This document shows, in pieces, positions 1-5,735 of a DNA stretch of 10,520 nt (within the stretch, counting starts at the first letter, position 1; every line of letters begins with the position of its first letter). The notes under the pieces are model-generated. The model was given only the letters and a program-made list of their open reading frames with translations, ran no database searches and was not told the origin of the DNA. A program made the translations under genes and the position numbers. Origin of the DNA: JBOFCS01 sp051646185 (GTDB lineage Bacteria; Actinomycetota; Actinomycetes; Mycobacteriales; Mycobacteriaceae); contig JBOFCS010000035.1 in assembly GCA_051646185.1 (NCBI GenBank), positions 1-10,520 on the forward strand. Direction: 5' to 3'.

Positions 1-1520
1 ACCAAGATTGCCCCAACGCCTACGTAAGTTGCCGCCTCAGATCCTCGCAGTGCGGCATCTTTCATAGATCGAATAAGTTCGATCTTACTGTTTTCAAACA
101 GCGGATTTATCTCTGTTTTGCGTATTTGCAGGATAGATAAGACGCTTGATCGTATGTAGTCTTTGCTCTGCTCATCAATTACGGTTGAAGGTATTTTCTC
201 TACAATAGGGCCGATTTTCGAGCCATAAATTGACGCCATAATTGAGCCAAAGACAGCAACACCTAGAGTGCCACCAAATTCTCTGGTGGTGTCATTAACT
301 GCTGATCCCGCACCAGCTTCGTCTTGTGGCACTGAGGACATGACAGATTCAGTAGCCGGGCCTTGGATAATGCCAAGGCCAAAGGCTAGACAGAGCATTG
401 ATGGTAGTACTCCGCCAACGTAAGAGCTGTCTACTGTTACTTGTCCGCCTAGGTAAAGGCCTACCGCAAGAGTTAACAGCCCAAAACAAATTACCGCAGT
501 GCTGCCTATTTTTTGCGCCAAAACCGTGGCGATAGGAGCACCCACTGCCACAGCACCAGCAAACGGTAGAGAGGCTATGCCGAATCCCAGGGGACTGTAT
601 TCGCGAATGCCTTGGAAGTACAGAGTGATGAGGAATAAGAACCCAAACATGCTGAAATAGCCGATAGCAATCGCCAAGGCAGGCAAGGCAAATCGGGGAA
701 TAAGGAATAATCGCATATTTAGCAGTGGGGATGAAGTGCGTAATTCCCAGATGACAAAGGCGGTGAGTGTCAGGATTGATCCGGCAAATATTGTTAGTGT
801 TGTTGAGGACAGCCAGCCGTGATGGGGAGCCTCAATAATTGCCCAGATAAGTGCAGTGATACCAACGATGGAGAGTCCAATACCTATGGGATCAAGCGGA
901 CTTGATACCAAAGATTTTGATTCAGGCACCTTCCATAACACGGCAGCAATAGCCAGTAGGGCAAGCGGCACATTAATCCAAAAAACTGAGTGCCAGGAGT
1001 AGTGCTCGAGGAGCCAGCCTCCAGAAATTGGGCCGATAGCGACCGCAAAACCTGCCATGGCGGTCCAGGCGCCGATGGCCAACGCTTTCTCGCGCACGTC
1101 CGTGAAAATATTAGTGATGAGAGCCAATGTTGCGGGGAAGACTGCCGCTGCACAAATACCCATAAGTGTTCTAGCGGTGATGGCAGCTGAAAGTGATTCA
1201 GCGGTTGCGCCAAGAACGGACATGGCCGCGATTCCGAGTAAACCGATGATCATGATTTTTCGGCGTCCAAAACGATCGCCAAGGCTGCCAAAGGCAAGGA
1301 GAAGCCCTGAAAAGGTCAGTGTGTAAGCATCGACGACCCACTGAAGCCCACTAATGCCGGTATTAAGATCTATGGCGATGGTCGGCAAAGCCACGTTGAC
1401 GATGGTGTTGTCGAGGACAACGATTAATTCTGCTAGGCATATTGCAGCTAAGGCTGCAAAACGTCCTGCTCTACTTGCGATGAGTGGAAGCTTCGGTGGC
1501 GCCGTTTCGAGTACTTTCAT
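1..1520 (-). CDS. DHA2-family (EmrB/QacA-type) MFS multidrug efflux permease, 3' end off the window
   Basis: Reading the minus strand from an ATG at 1520 gives an uninterrupted frame of 506 codons to the window edge. It encodes a very hydrophobic inner-membrane protein of the major facilitator superfamily, drug:H+ antiporter-2 type (14 helices). Visible family motifs are LDNTIVNVALP at residues 36-46 in helix 1, motif A GSLGDRFGRRK at 78-88, the antiporter motif C region AIGPISGGWL at 161-170, and WINVP at 181-185. A second-half loop carries an ESVMSSVPQDEAGAGSAVND-like segment typical of this subfamily. Family members are about 480-530 residues, so only the end of the last helix and the tail are missing. 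The start is supported by AGGAG a few bases upstream. It is divergent from a TetR regulator, the usual arrangement for a repressed drug pump. Export of toxic compounds by proton antiport is inferred from the family; the substrate cannot be read from the sequence. Confidence 0.93.
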   Translation of the reverse strand, partial: MKVLETAPPKLPLIASRAGRFAALAAICLAELIVVLDNTIVNVALPTIAIDLNTGISGLQWVVDAYTLTFSGLLLAFGSLGDRFGRRKIMIIGLLGIAAMSVLGATAESLSAAITARTLMGICAAAVFPATLALITNIFTDVREKALAIGAWTAMAGFAVAIGPISGGWLLEHYSWHSVFWINVPLALLAIAAVLWKVPESKSLVSSPLDPIGIGLSIVGITALIWAIIEAPHHGWLSSTTLTIFAGSILTLTAFVIWELRTSSPLLNMRLFLIPRFALPALAIAIGYFSMFGFLFLITLYFQGIREYSPLGFGIASLPFAGAVAVGAPIATVLAQKIGSTAVICFGLLTLAVGLYLGGQVTVDSSYVGGVLPSMLCLAFGLGIIQGPATESVMSSVPQDEAGAGSAVNDTTREFGGTLGVAVFGSIMASIYGSKIGPIVEKIPSTVIDEQSKDYIRSSVLSILQIRKTEINPLFENSKIELIRSMKDAALRGSEAATYVGVGAIL

Positions 1521-1593
1521 GGGACTCCTATTTATCTGTATTTATGCGACTACACATAATTTATATGACGATTCAAGCACAAGTAGCTACCAT
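1521..1593. promoter_or_regulatory. Divergent promoter region with candidate TetR operator dyad (1540-1561)
   Basis: This AT-rich 73-bp gap must hold the promoters of both the efflux gene and the tetR gene. It contains an imperfect inverted repeat, ATTTATG (1540-1546), 8-bp spacer, CATAATT (1555-1561), matching at 6 of 7 arm positions. It also contains -10-like AT-rich stretches such as TATAT near 1563. TetR-family repressors of this divergent layout commonly bind such a dyad and repress both genes. The dyad is seen directly; operator function is inferred. Confidence 0.45.
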
Positions 1594-2181
1594 ATGTCTA
1601 TGAGTCCTCGACGTTCAGATGTACGCGAGCGAATGATCGAAAGCACGGCAATGCTGCTCAAGCGTCACGGCGCGTCGGGCGTCAGCGTTGGATCGGTGCT
1701 CGAAGCAGCGCAGGCGCCAAGGGGTTCGGTCTACCACCATTTCCCTAATGGTCGAAACGAACTGCTCACCGAAGCGACAACCTACGCAGGTGGGCTGATG
1801 ACTTCGGCTATTGAGCATATGGCTACAAGAATGACGCCAGAGGAGGTTGTGCATTCATTAGTGGAGTTATGGAAATTCGAGTTGACCGAAAGTGAATTTC
1901 GATCAGGGTGTCCAATTGTTGCTTTGGCTGTGGAATCGGAACCAGGGGACTCCGAGCTCGAAGGGCTTATTGCTGTTCAATTTGCCGATTGGAAAAAGGT
2001 GATAGCGCAAAATCTGGTGAAGTATGGTTTTGACCCACAGCGGGCTGCGCATTTGGCGGTAATGTGTATAGCTTCGGTAGAGGGGGCAATTATTCTGTGC
2101 CGAGCAGAATGTAGTACATCGGCTTTAGATATCGTGAAAGCTGAACTGACTGCTTTGCTTAATCAATCAGTACCTGTGTAA
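1594..2181 (+). CDS. TetR/AcrR-family transcriptional repressor, LmrA/YxaF-like
   Basis: A 195-residue protein with the one-domain TetR layout. The N-terminal helix bundle starts RSDVRERMIESTAMLLKRHG. The helix-turn-helix lies at about residues 28-50, with SVGSVLEAAQAPRGSVYHHF ending in the family's YHHF recognition-helix signature. A ligand-binding C-terminal domain contains GCPIVALAVE, typical of the LmrA/YxaF group that controls efflux pumps. The ATG at 1594 is preferred because it places the DNA-binding domain at the usual distance from the N-terminus; ATG at 1600 is almost as good. An in-frame ATG at 1519 would add a non-homologous AT-rich leader and overlap the opposite gene's start codon. 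No strong ribosome binding site precedes 1594, so a leaderless transcript is possible. Being divergent from the permease, it most likely represses the pump and itself until a drug-like ligand binds. Confidence 0.88.
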   Translation: MSMSPRRSDVRERMIESTAMLLKRHGASGVSVGSVLEAAQAPRGSVYHHFPNGRNELLTEATTYAGGLMTSAIEHMATRMTPEEVVHSLVELWKFELTESEFRSGCPIVALAVESEPGDSELEGLIAVQFADWKKVIAQNLVKYGFDPQRAAHLAVMCIASVEGAIILCRAECSTSALDIVKAELTALLNQSVPV

Positions 2182-2186
2182 TAGTA

Positions 2187-2200
2187 GTAACTTTGGTTAC
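2187..2200. terminator. Small hairpin in the tail-to-tail gap after tetR (possible weak terminator)
   Basis: GTAAC-TTTG-GTTAC forms a perfect 5-bp stem with a 4-base loop, six bases after the tetR stop codon. It lies between tetR and the tail of the small minus-strand ORF. There is no uridine run and the stem is short and AT-rich, so a terminator role is only suggested by position. Confidence 0.25.
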
Positions 2201-2221
2201 AGAAATCGGTATTGATCGTAT

Positions 2222-2344
2222 TTAGTCCGTTTCGGGCAGTCCCTCAGCCTTGATGCAAAGATGAGCTGCCGGAAACCTCATTTGGTAAACGCATGATTCA
2301 CAGGTAGGCTTGCCCATGACGCATGTGGAACAATTGCATGCCAT
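2222..2344 (-). CDS. Putative 40-residue cysteine-rich small protein, family not recognised
   Basis: On the minus strand an ATG at 2344 opens 40 codons ending in TAA at 2222. The protein has six cysteines: MACNCSTCVMGKPTC, then ESC, and a last Cys near residue 30. The C-x-C-x2-C and C-x2-C spacings are what a small metal-binding (zinc-ribbon or metallothionein-like) protein would show. They are unlikely to appear together in a random 40-codon frame. A GTG immediately upstream is an alternative start, and the frame is closed by TGA further upstream. A GGTGGA stretch 11-16 bases upstream is a weak, distant ribosome binding site. It is tail-to-tail with tetR and head-to-head with the rplJ leader. 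I recognise no family with certainty and assign no function. The short length means a chance ORF cannot be excluded. Confidence 0.45.
   Translation of the reverse strand: MACNCSTCVMGKPTCESCVYQMRFPAAHLCIKAEGLPETD
2282..2310 (+). promoter_or_regulatory. Candidate promoter for the rplJL transcript
   Basis: TTGGTA (2282-2287), a 17-bp spacer and TAGGCT (2305-2310) fit the loose actinobacterial TTGnnn / TAnnnT pattern. Transcription would begin near 2317, upstream of the leader RNA. It overlaps the minus-strand Cys-rich ORF. The hexamers are weak and other starts between 2310 and 2380 are equally possible. Confidence 0.2.
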
Positions 2345-2381
2345 CACACCAATAGATCCACCACAGACCGTTGGTCACTGG

Positions 2382-2524
2382 TTTCTGCGCCGCAGAAATT
2401 AGCCGAAGGTCCGGGAAAAGCCCGGCGGCCCACGCAGGAGGACGAGGTTTAGGCAGTGCCTGCGGTAAAAGCAAGCCCTGTCATGTATGCCCCGTGAGCC
2501 TGCTCCGGGGCGTTTTGCTTTCTT
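2382..2524 (+). ncRNA. L10 leader: ribosomal-protein autoregulatory RNA upstream of rplJ
   Basis: The 390-bp stretch before rplJ holds a chain of hairpins of the kind seen in L10 leaders. The first is TTTCTGC / GCAGAAA (2382-2398, 3-base loop). The second is CCGGG / CCCGG (2411-2425). The third is CGCAGG / CCTGCG (2433-2464), enclosing an asymmetric purine-rich AGGACGAGG interior that could form the kinked L10-binding site. The last is a GC-rich hairpin with a U-rich tail (2489-2523). In characterised bacteria, excess L10(L12)n complex binds this leader and lowers expression of its own operon. The position directly before rplJ and the order of stems support the call; exact ends and alternative pairings are inferred by eye. 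Confidence 0.75.
2489..2523 (+). terminator. Attenuator-like hairpin inside the rplJ leader
   Basis: GCCCCG (2489-2494) pairs with CGGGGC (2506-2511) around an 11-base loop and is followed by a T-rich tail with interruptions, GTTTTGCTTTCTT. It sits about 50 bases before the rplJ start, downstream of the presumed L10-binding stem. A premature-termination switch governed by L10/L12 binding is the natural reading. Confidence 0.6.
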
Positions 2525-2575
2525 CGGGCGCTTCGCATGTGCACCAGCACGATGCACTACGAGAGGAGGCGAAGT

Positions 2576-3118
2576 ATGGCAAAGCCTGAGAAAGTTACTG
2601 CGGTTGATGAAATCACTGCACAGTTTAAAGGCTCTACCGCAGCCGTTATTACGGAATACCGAGGACTTTCGGTATCTAGCTTGACTGAACTGCGTAGGGC
2701 GCTCGGAGCGAACACGTCTTACTCCGTCGCCAAGAACACCCTCGTCAAGCGCGCTGCCGCAGAGGCTGGCGTTGAGGGACTGGATGACCTTTTTGTCGGG
2801 CCAACCGCTATTGCGTTTATTAATGGCGAGCCCGTTGATGCTGCCAAGGCGATTAAGAAATTCGCTAAGGAAAATAAAGCATTAGTCATCAAGGGCGGCT
2901 ACATGGATGGTCGTCCACTGTCCGTCACCGAGGTCGAGAAGATTGCCGATCTCGAATCGCGCGAGATTCTGCTTGCAAAGCTTGCAGGTGCGATGAAGGG
3001 CAACTTGGCAAAGGCCGCTGGCCTGTTCAATGCTCCCGCTTCGCAGGTTGCCCGTTTGGCTGCCGCGTTGCAGGAGAAAAAGGCTGCGCAGGAAAGTTCC
3101 GCAGAAGCCACCGCATAA
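2576..3118 (+). CDS. rplJ: Large ribosomal subunit protein uL10
   Basis: A 180-residue protein matching bacterial L10, which forms the base of the ribosomal stalk. Its N-terminal domain binds 23S rRNA with L11, and its C-terminal helix carries L7/L12 dimers that recruit translation factors. Conserved features include EYRGL at 27-31, the KNTL segment at 53-56 and GPTAIAF at 75-81. A long C-terminal helix (about 140-170, KGNLAKAAGLFNAPASQVAR onward) provides the L12-binding sites; the length suggests several dimers. The ATG at 2576 is chosen because AGGAGG ends 6 bases upstream and MAKPEK is the expected N-terminus. An in-frame ATG at 2537 has no such site. Expression is probably set by the L10 leader just upstream. 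rplL follows after 84 bp. Confidence 0.97.
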   Translation: MAKPEKVTAVDEITAQFKGSTAAVITEYRGLSVSSLTELRRALGANTSYSVAKNTLVKRAAAEAGVEGLDDLFVGPTAIAFINGEPVDAAKAIKKFAKENKALVIKGGYMDGRPLSVTEVEKIADLESREILLAKLAGAMKGNLAKAAGLFNAPASQVARLAAALQEKKAAQESSAEATA

Positions 3119-3121
3119 CAG

Positions 3122-3172
3122 CTGATCCGCATTTGCGTTTCAAGCACAAACACCATACTTATCGCGGATCAG
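3122..3172 (+). other. Perfect 9-bp inverted repeat in the rplJ-rplL gap
   Basis: CTGATCCGC (3122-3130) is exactly repeated in inverted form as GCGGATCAG (3164-3172), with 33 bases between. In RNA this closes a large hairpin that starts 3 bases after the rplJ stop and ends 14 bases before the rplL Shine-Dalgarno sequence. No U-run follows, so it is not an obvious terminator. It could be an RNA processing or stability element that helps make L12 in excess over L10; that role is inference. Confidence 0.5.
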
Positions 3173-3202
3173 TGATAAGACTTATTAGGAAGGACCGCCA
3201 AC

Positions 3203-3589
3203 ATGGCGAAGCTCAGCACCGAAGAGCTGCTCGATGCGTTTAAAGAATTGACCCTACTTGAACTCTCGGAGTTCGTTAAGGCATTTGAGGAGACCTTCGA
3301 GGTCACCGCAGCTGCCCCAGTTGCCGTTGCTGTTGCCGGTGGCGCGGCACCAGCTGCTGATGCCGCTGAAGAACAGGACGAGTTTGACGTAGTCCTCGAT
3401 AGCGCTGGTGACAAGAAGATCCAGGTCATCAAGGTTGTTCGTGAGATCGTCTCTGGTCTTGGCCTGAAGGAAGCTAAGGACCTCGTTGAAGGTGCTCCAA
3501 AGGCTATCCTTGAGAAGGTTTCCAAGGATGCTGCAGAAGATGCAAAGGCCAAGCTTGTTGAGGCTGGCGCAAGCGTTTCTGTCAAGTAG
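3203..3589 (+). CDS. rplL: Large ribosomal subunit protein bL12 (L7/L12)
   Basis: A 128-residue acidic protein matching L7/L12, the multi-copy stalk protein that recruits and activates EF-Tu, EF-G and other GTPases. The N-terminal dimerisation domain is residues 1-33 (KLSTEELLDAFKELTLLELS). An Ala/Pro/Val-rich flexible hinge spans about 34-57. The globular C-terminal domain from about 58 contains KKIQVIKVVREIVSGLGLKE and AKDLVEGAPK, the factor-binding helices. The start ATG is preceded by AGGAAGGA, 8 bases upstream. Codon choice is strongly biased to C-ending and preferred codons compared with the efflux and mce genes, as expected for a highly expressed gene. It is the second gene after rplJ and is followed by a strong terminator. 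Confidence 0.98.
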   Translation: MAKLSTEELLDAFKELTLLELSEFVKAFEETFEVTAAAPVAVAVAGGAAPAADAAEEQDEFDVVLDSAGDKKIQVIKVVREIVSGLGLKEAKDLVEGAPKAILEKVSKDAAEDAKAKLVEAGASVSVK

Positions 3590-3609
3590 TTTCACTTTGG
3601 CGTTTAGCT

Positions 3610-3658
3610 AATGAAGGCGAGAGTGACACCTGGGGGTGTCGCTCTCGCCTTCATTGTT
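3610..3658 (+). terminator. Strong hairpin terminator of the rplJL operon
   Basis: Bases 3610-3630 and 3635-3655 form a 21-bp stem, all Watson-Crick except one T-G pair (3624/3641), around a TGGG loop. The AAT...ATT base extends into GTTAT. The stem begins 20 bases after the rplL stop codon. The U tract is short, but the stem length and position make a terminator (or 3' end stabiliser) very likely. It separates the ribosomal genes from the mce operon. Confidence 0.9.
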
Positions 3659-3741
3659 ATAGCTGAACTGCAGGTTAAAGCTAAATCGACCTTTTTCAAG
3701 GTTGCTGGCACTGATTTTTATGCGCCTATCGGGTGAGGAAG

Positions 3742-3769
3742 TTACTCGAAAGTACGGTTCGGGTAATAT
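3742..3769 (+). promoter_or_regulatory. Candidate mce-operon promoter with overlapping 25-bp operator-like dyad
   Basis: TTACTCGAA (3742-3750) and TTCGGGTAA (3758-3766) are inverted copies with one mismatch across 9 positions, spaced by 7 bp. The right arm runs into TAATAT (3764-3769), the best -10 hexamer in the 205-bp gap between the rplL terminator and mceG. No convincing -35 is visible. The leader from there to the GTG start would be about 85 bases. Another perfect but short repeat, ACCTT/AAGGT, lies at 3689-3702. A dyad lying on a -10 is a usual place for a repressor. The regulator is unknown, and the pattern does not match the KstR consensus. Confidence 0.45.
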
Positions 3770-3860
3770 TCTGCCAAGTTTTACGCTAGAGTGATTCAAG
3801 CCACATCTGCCATCGGTGTGTGTGTCAGCCGGAAGATTAATCAGTGGGTGGAGGAGCAGC

Positions 3861-4922
3861 GTGGGAGTAGAAGTTTCTGTTGAGGGACTGACAAAGTCGT
3901 TCGGATCTCAAAGGATTTGGGAGGACGTCAGTCTGACCCTCCCTGCCGGTGAGGTAAGCGTTTTGCTTGGACCGTCAGGTACGGGAAAGTCGGTATTCTT
4001 AAAGTCTCTGATCGGTTTGCTACGTCCAGAACGTGGCTCCATCATTGTTGATGGCACCAATATCATGGAATGCTCCTCTAAGGAGCTGTACGAGTTACGC
4101 AAGCTCTTTGGTGTGCTTTTCCAGGATGGTGCGCTCTTTGGCTCGATGAGTCTTTACGACAATGTCGCCTTTGTTTTGCGTGAGCATACAAAGAAGTCTG
4201 AGACAGAGATTCGCAAGATAGTTATGGAAAAGATGGAGCTTGTTGGTCTGCTTGGTGCGGAGAATAAGCTTCCCGGCGAAATTTCTGGTGGTATGCGCAA
4301 ACGTGCCGGGCTTGCCCGAGCTTTGGTTTTGGACCCGCAGATTATTCTTTGTGATGAACCGGATTCTGGCCTCGACCCAGTCCGAACCGCCTATCTTAGT
4401 CAGTTGCTTATCGATATTAACGCGCAAATCGATGCAACGATTCTCATCGTTACTCACAATATTTCTGTTGCCCGAACGGTTCCGGACAATATTGGCATGC
4501 TCTTCCGGAAGAAACTGGTTATGTTCGGTCCTCGGGAAGTGCTGCTGACTAGCGAGGAACCAGTAGTTGATCAATTCCTCAACGGTCGACGTATCGGTCC
4601 GATTGGGATGTCGGAGGAGAAAGACGACGCTCAAATGGCGGCGGAACAAGCCTTGGTTGATGCCGGTCACCATGATGGTGGAACAGAAGAAGTTCGTGGG
4701 ATTATTCCACAGATTGTAGCTACTCCAGGGCTCCCGGAGCGCCAGGCGGTATACCGCCGACAAGAGCGAGTCCGGCAGATCATGCACACTCTTCCTGAAA
4801 ATGCCCAAATAGCTATTCAAGAGAGTTTGGCGGGTCGCTACTCGTCGGCCACGGGGTACGTTGATGATGCTCCGACTCAGAAAATCCCGCTCGTTAAAGC
4901 TCCTTCGGGGTTTGGTGCCTAG
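3861..4922 (+). CDS. mkl: MceG/Mkl, ATPase subunit of the Mce lipid-uptake ABC transporter
   Basis: A 353-residue cytoplasmic ABC ATPase that drives Mce transporters by binding the YrbE permease pair. Motifs in order are Walker A GPSGTGKS (37-44), Q-loop FQDG (Q88), signature ISGGM (141-145, followed by RKRAGLARAL), Walker B IILCDEP (161-167) with DSGLDP, and switch histidine in THN (H199). A long C-terminal extension with NGRRIGPIGMSEEKD and DAGHH is characteristic of mycobacterial Mkl/MceG and absent from generic MlaF ATPases. The GTG at 3861 is chosen because GGAGGAG ends 4 bases upstream and the sequence MGVEVSVEGLTKSF aligns with the Mkl core. An in-frame ATG at 3816 would add an unrelated leader. 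It is the first gene of the operon, 3 bp from yrbEA. In M. tuberculosis the equivalent gene also lies near rplJL but away from any mce operon. Confidence 0.95.
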   Translation: MGVEVSVEGLTKSFGSQRIWEDVSLTLPAGEVSVLLGPSGTGKSVFLKSLIGLLRPERGSIIVDGTNIMECSSKELYELRKLFGVLFQDGALFGSMSLYDNVAFVLREHTKKSETEIRKIVMEKMELVGLLGAENKLPGEISGGMRKRAGLARALVLDPQIILCDEPDSGLDPVRTAYLSQLLIDINAQIDATILIVTHNISVARTVPDNIGMLFRKKLVMFGPREVLLTSEEPVVDQFLNGRRIGPIGMSEEKDDAQMAAEQALVDAGHHDGGTEEVRGIIPQIVATPGLPERQAVYRRQERVRQIMHTLPENAQIAIQESLAGRYSSATGYVDDAPTQKIPLVKAPSGFGA

Positions 4923-4925
4923 TTA

Positions 4926-5732
4926 ATGAGTGCTAATACTTCGGAACTCTCGACCAAGCTTGTGGGGGGGCTTAATTCCGCCCTCACGCAGGCTGGGCAT
5001 ATTTTTGCTCTTTTTGTGGATGTTCTTCGGAATACTTTTCGTCGGCCATTTCAATTTAGAGAGTTTATTGAGCAGGCTTGGTTTATTGCCAGTGTGACGA
5101 TTTTGCCAACCGCACTGGTTGCAGTGCCTTTTGGTGCGGTTGTATCACTACAGACTGGTTCGCTGATCAAGCAGCTGGGTGCGGAATCTTTCACAGGCGC
5201 CGCGAGTGTTCTTGCTGTTATCCAGCAGGGTGCCCCGGTTGTTACTGCGCTTTTGGTTGCCGGTGCGGCTGGCTCAGCTGTGACAGCAGATCTAGGTTCA
5301 CGGACCATTCGAGAAGAGATTGACGCCATGGAAGTTCTTGGTATTAATCCCATACAACGATTGGTAGTGCCGAGGGTCTTAGCAATGGTCTTAGTTGCCC
5401 TTTTGCTTAATGGCCTGGTGTCCGTCGTTGGTGTGATTGGCGGTTACTTTTTTAACGTTGTTCTTCAGGATGGAACTCCGGGTGCGTATTTAGCTTCGTT
5501 CTCAGCACTCGCGCAGCTGCCAGATTTATATGTCAGCGAATTTAAGGCAGCAGTTTTTGGCCTTATCGCTGGTGTTATTGCAGCATATAAAGGTCTCAAT
5601 CCAAAAGGTGGACCTAAAGGAGTAGGTGACGCAGTTAACCAGGGTGTAGTCATTACTTTCTTGCTATTGTTCTTTGCCAATTTTATTTTGACTGCCGTGT
5701 ACCTGCAAGTTGTTCCGGCGAAGGGTTCGTAG
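4926..5732 (+). CDS. yrbEA: YrbEA, MlaE-family permease of the Mce transporter
   Basis: A 268-residue inner-membrane protein of the MlaE/YrbE permease family, one of the two transmembrane subunits that couple MceG to the MCE proteins. It has a long amphipathic N-terminal part (about 25-50) and hydrophobic segments at roughly 51-75, 92-118, 148-178, 206-222 and 240-263. The conserved loop after the second segment reads TADLGSRTIREEIDAMEVLG (120-139), the MlaE signature thought to contact the ATPase. The ATG follows the mkl stop after only TTA and has a poor Shine-Dalgarno sequence, so translation is probably coupled to mkl. Its partner yrbEB starts 3 bp after its stop. Family and role are clear; the transported lipid cannot be told from this sequence. 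Confidence 0.94.
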   Translation: MSANTSELSTKLVGGLNSALTQAGHIFALFVDVLRNTFRRPFQFREFIEQAWFIASVTILPTALVAVPFGAVVSLQTGSLIKQLGAESFTGAASVLAVIQQGAPVVTALLVAGAAGSAVTADLGSRTIREEIDAMEVLGINPIQRLVVPRVLAMVLVALLLNGLVSVVGVIGGYFFNVVLQDGTPGAYLASFSALAQLPDLYVSEFKAAVFGLIAGVIAAYKGLNPKGGPKGVGDAVNQGVVITFLLLFFANFILTAVYLQVVPAKGS

Positions 5733-5735
5733 TTA

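Noticed and set aside
1354..1593. Extension of the tetR frame upstream to 1354
   Set aside because: That stretch is antisense to the first part of the MFS gene, whose motifs are clear, so it is read-through of an open shadow frame.
3133..3161. Possible internal promoter TTGCGT-17-TACTTA before rplL
   Set aside because: Both hexamers match the consensus poorly and they fall inside the inverted repeat; hairpin explanation is simpler.
3169..3595. Long antisense frames over rplL
   Set aside because: They mirror biased codon use of a highly expressed ribosomal gene; no motif or ribosome site supports them.
3666..3676. AACTGCAGGTT as a KstR-like site before the mce operon
   Set aside because: KstR sites have AAC and GTT separated by two bases; here the spacing is five and the rest of the motif is absent.
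3720..3794. 24-codon ATG frame upstream of mceG
   Set aside because: It has no ribosome binding site, no recognisable composition, and overlaps the candidate promoter dyad; most likely chance.
3816..3860. Upstream ATG start for mceG at 3816
   Set aside because: The extra 15 residues do not resemble Mkl proteins and the start lacks a Shine-Dalgarno sequence, while GTG 3861 has GGAGGAG just upstream.
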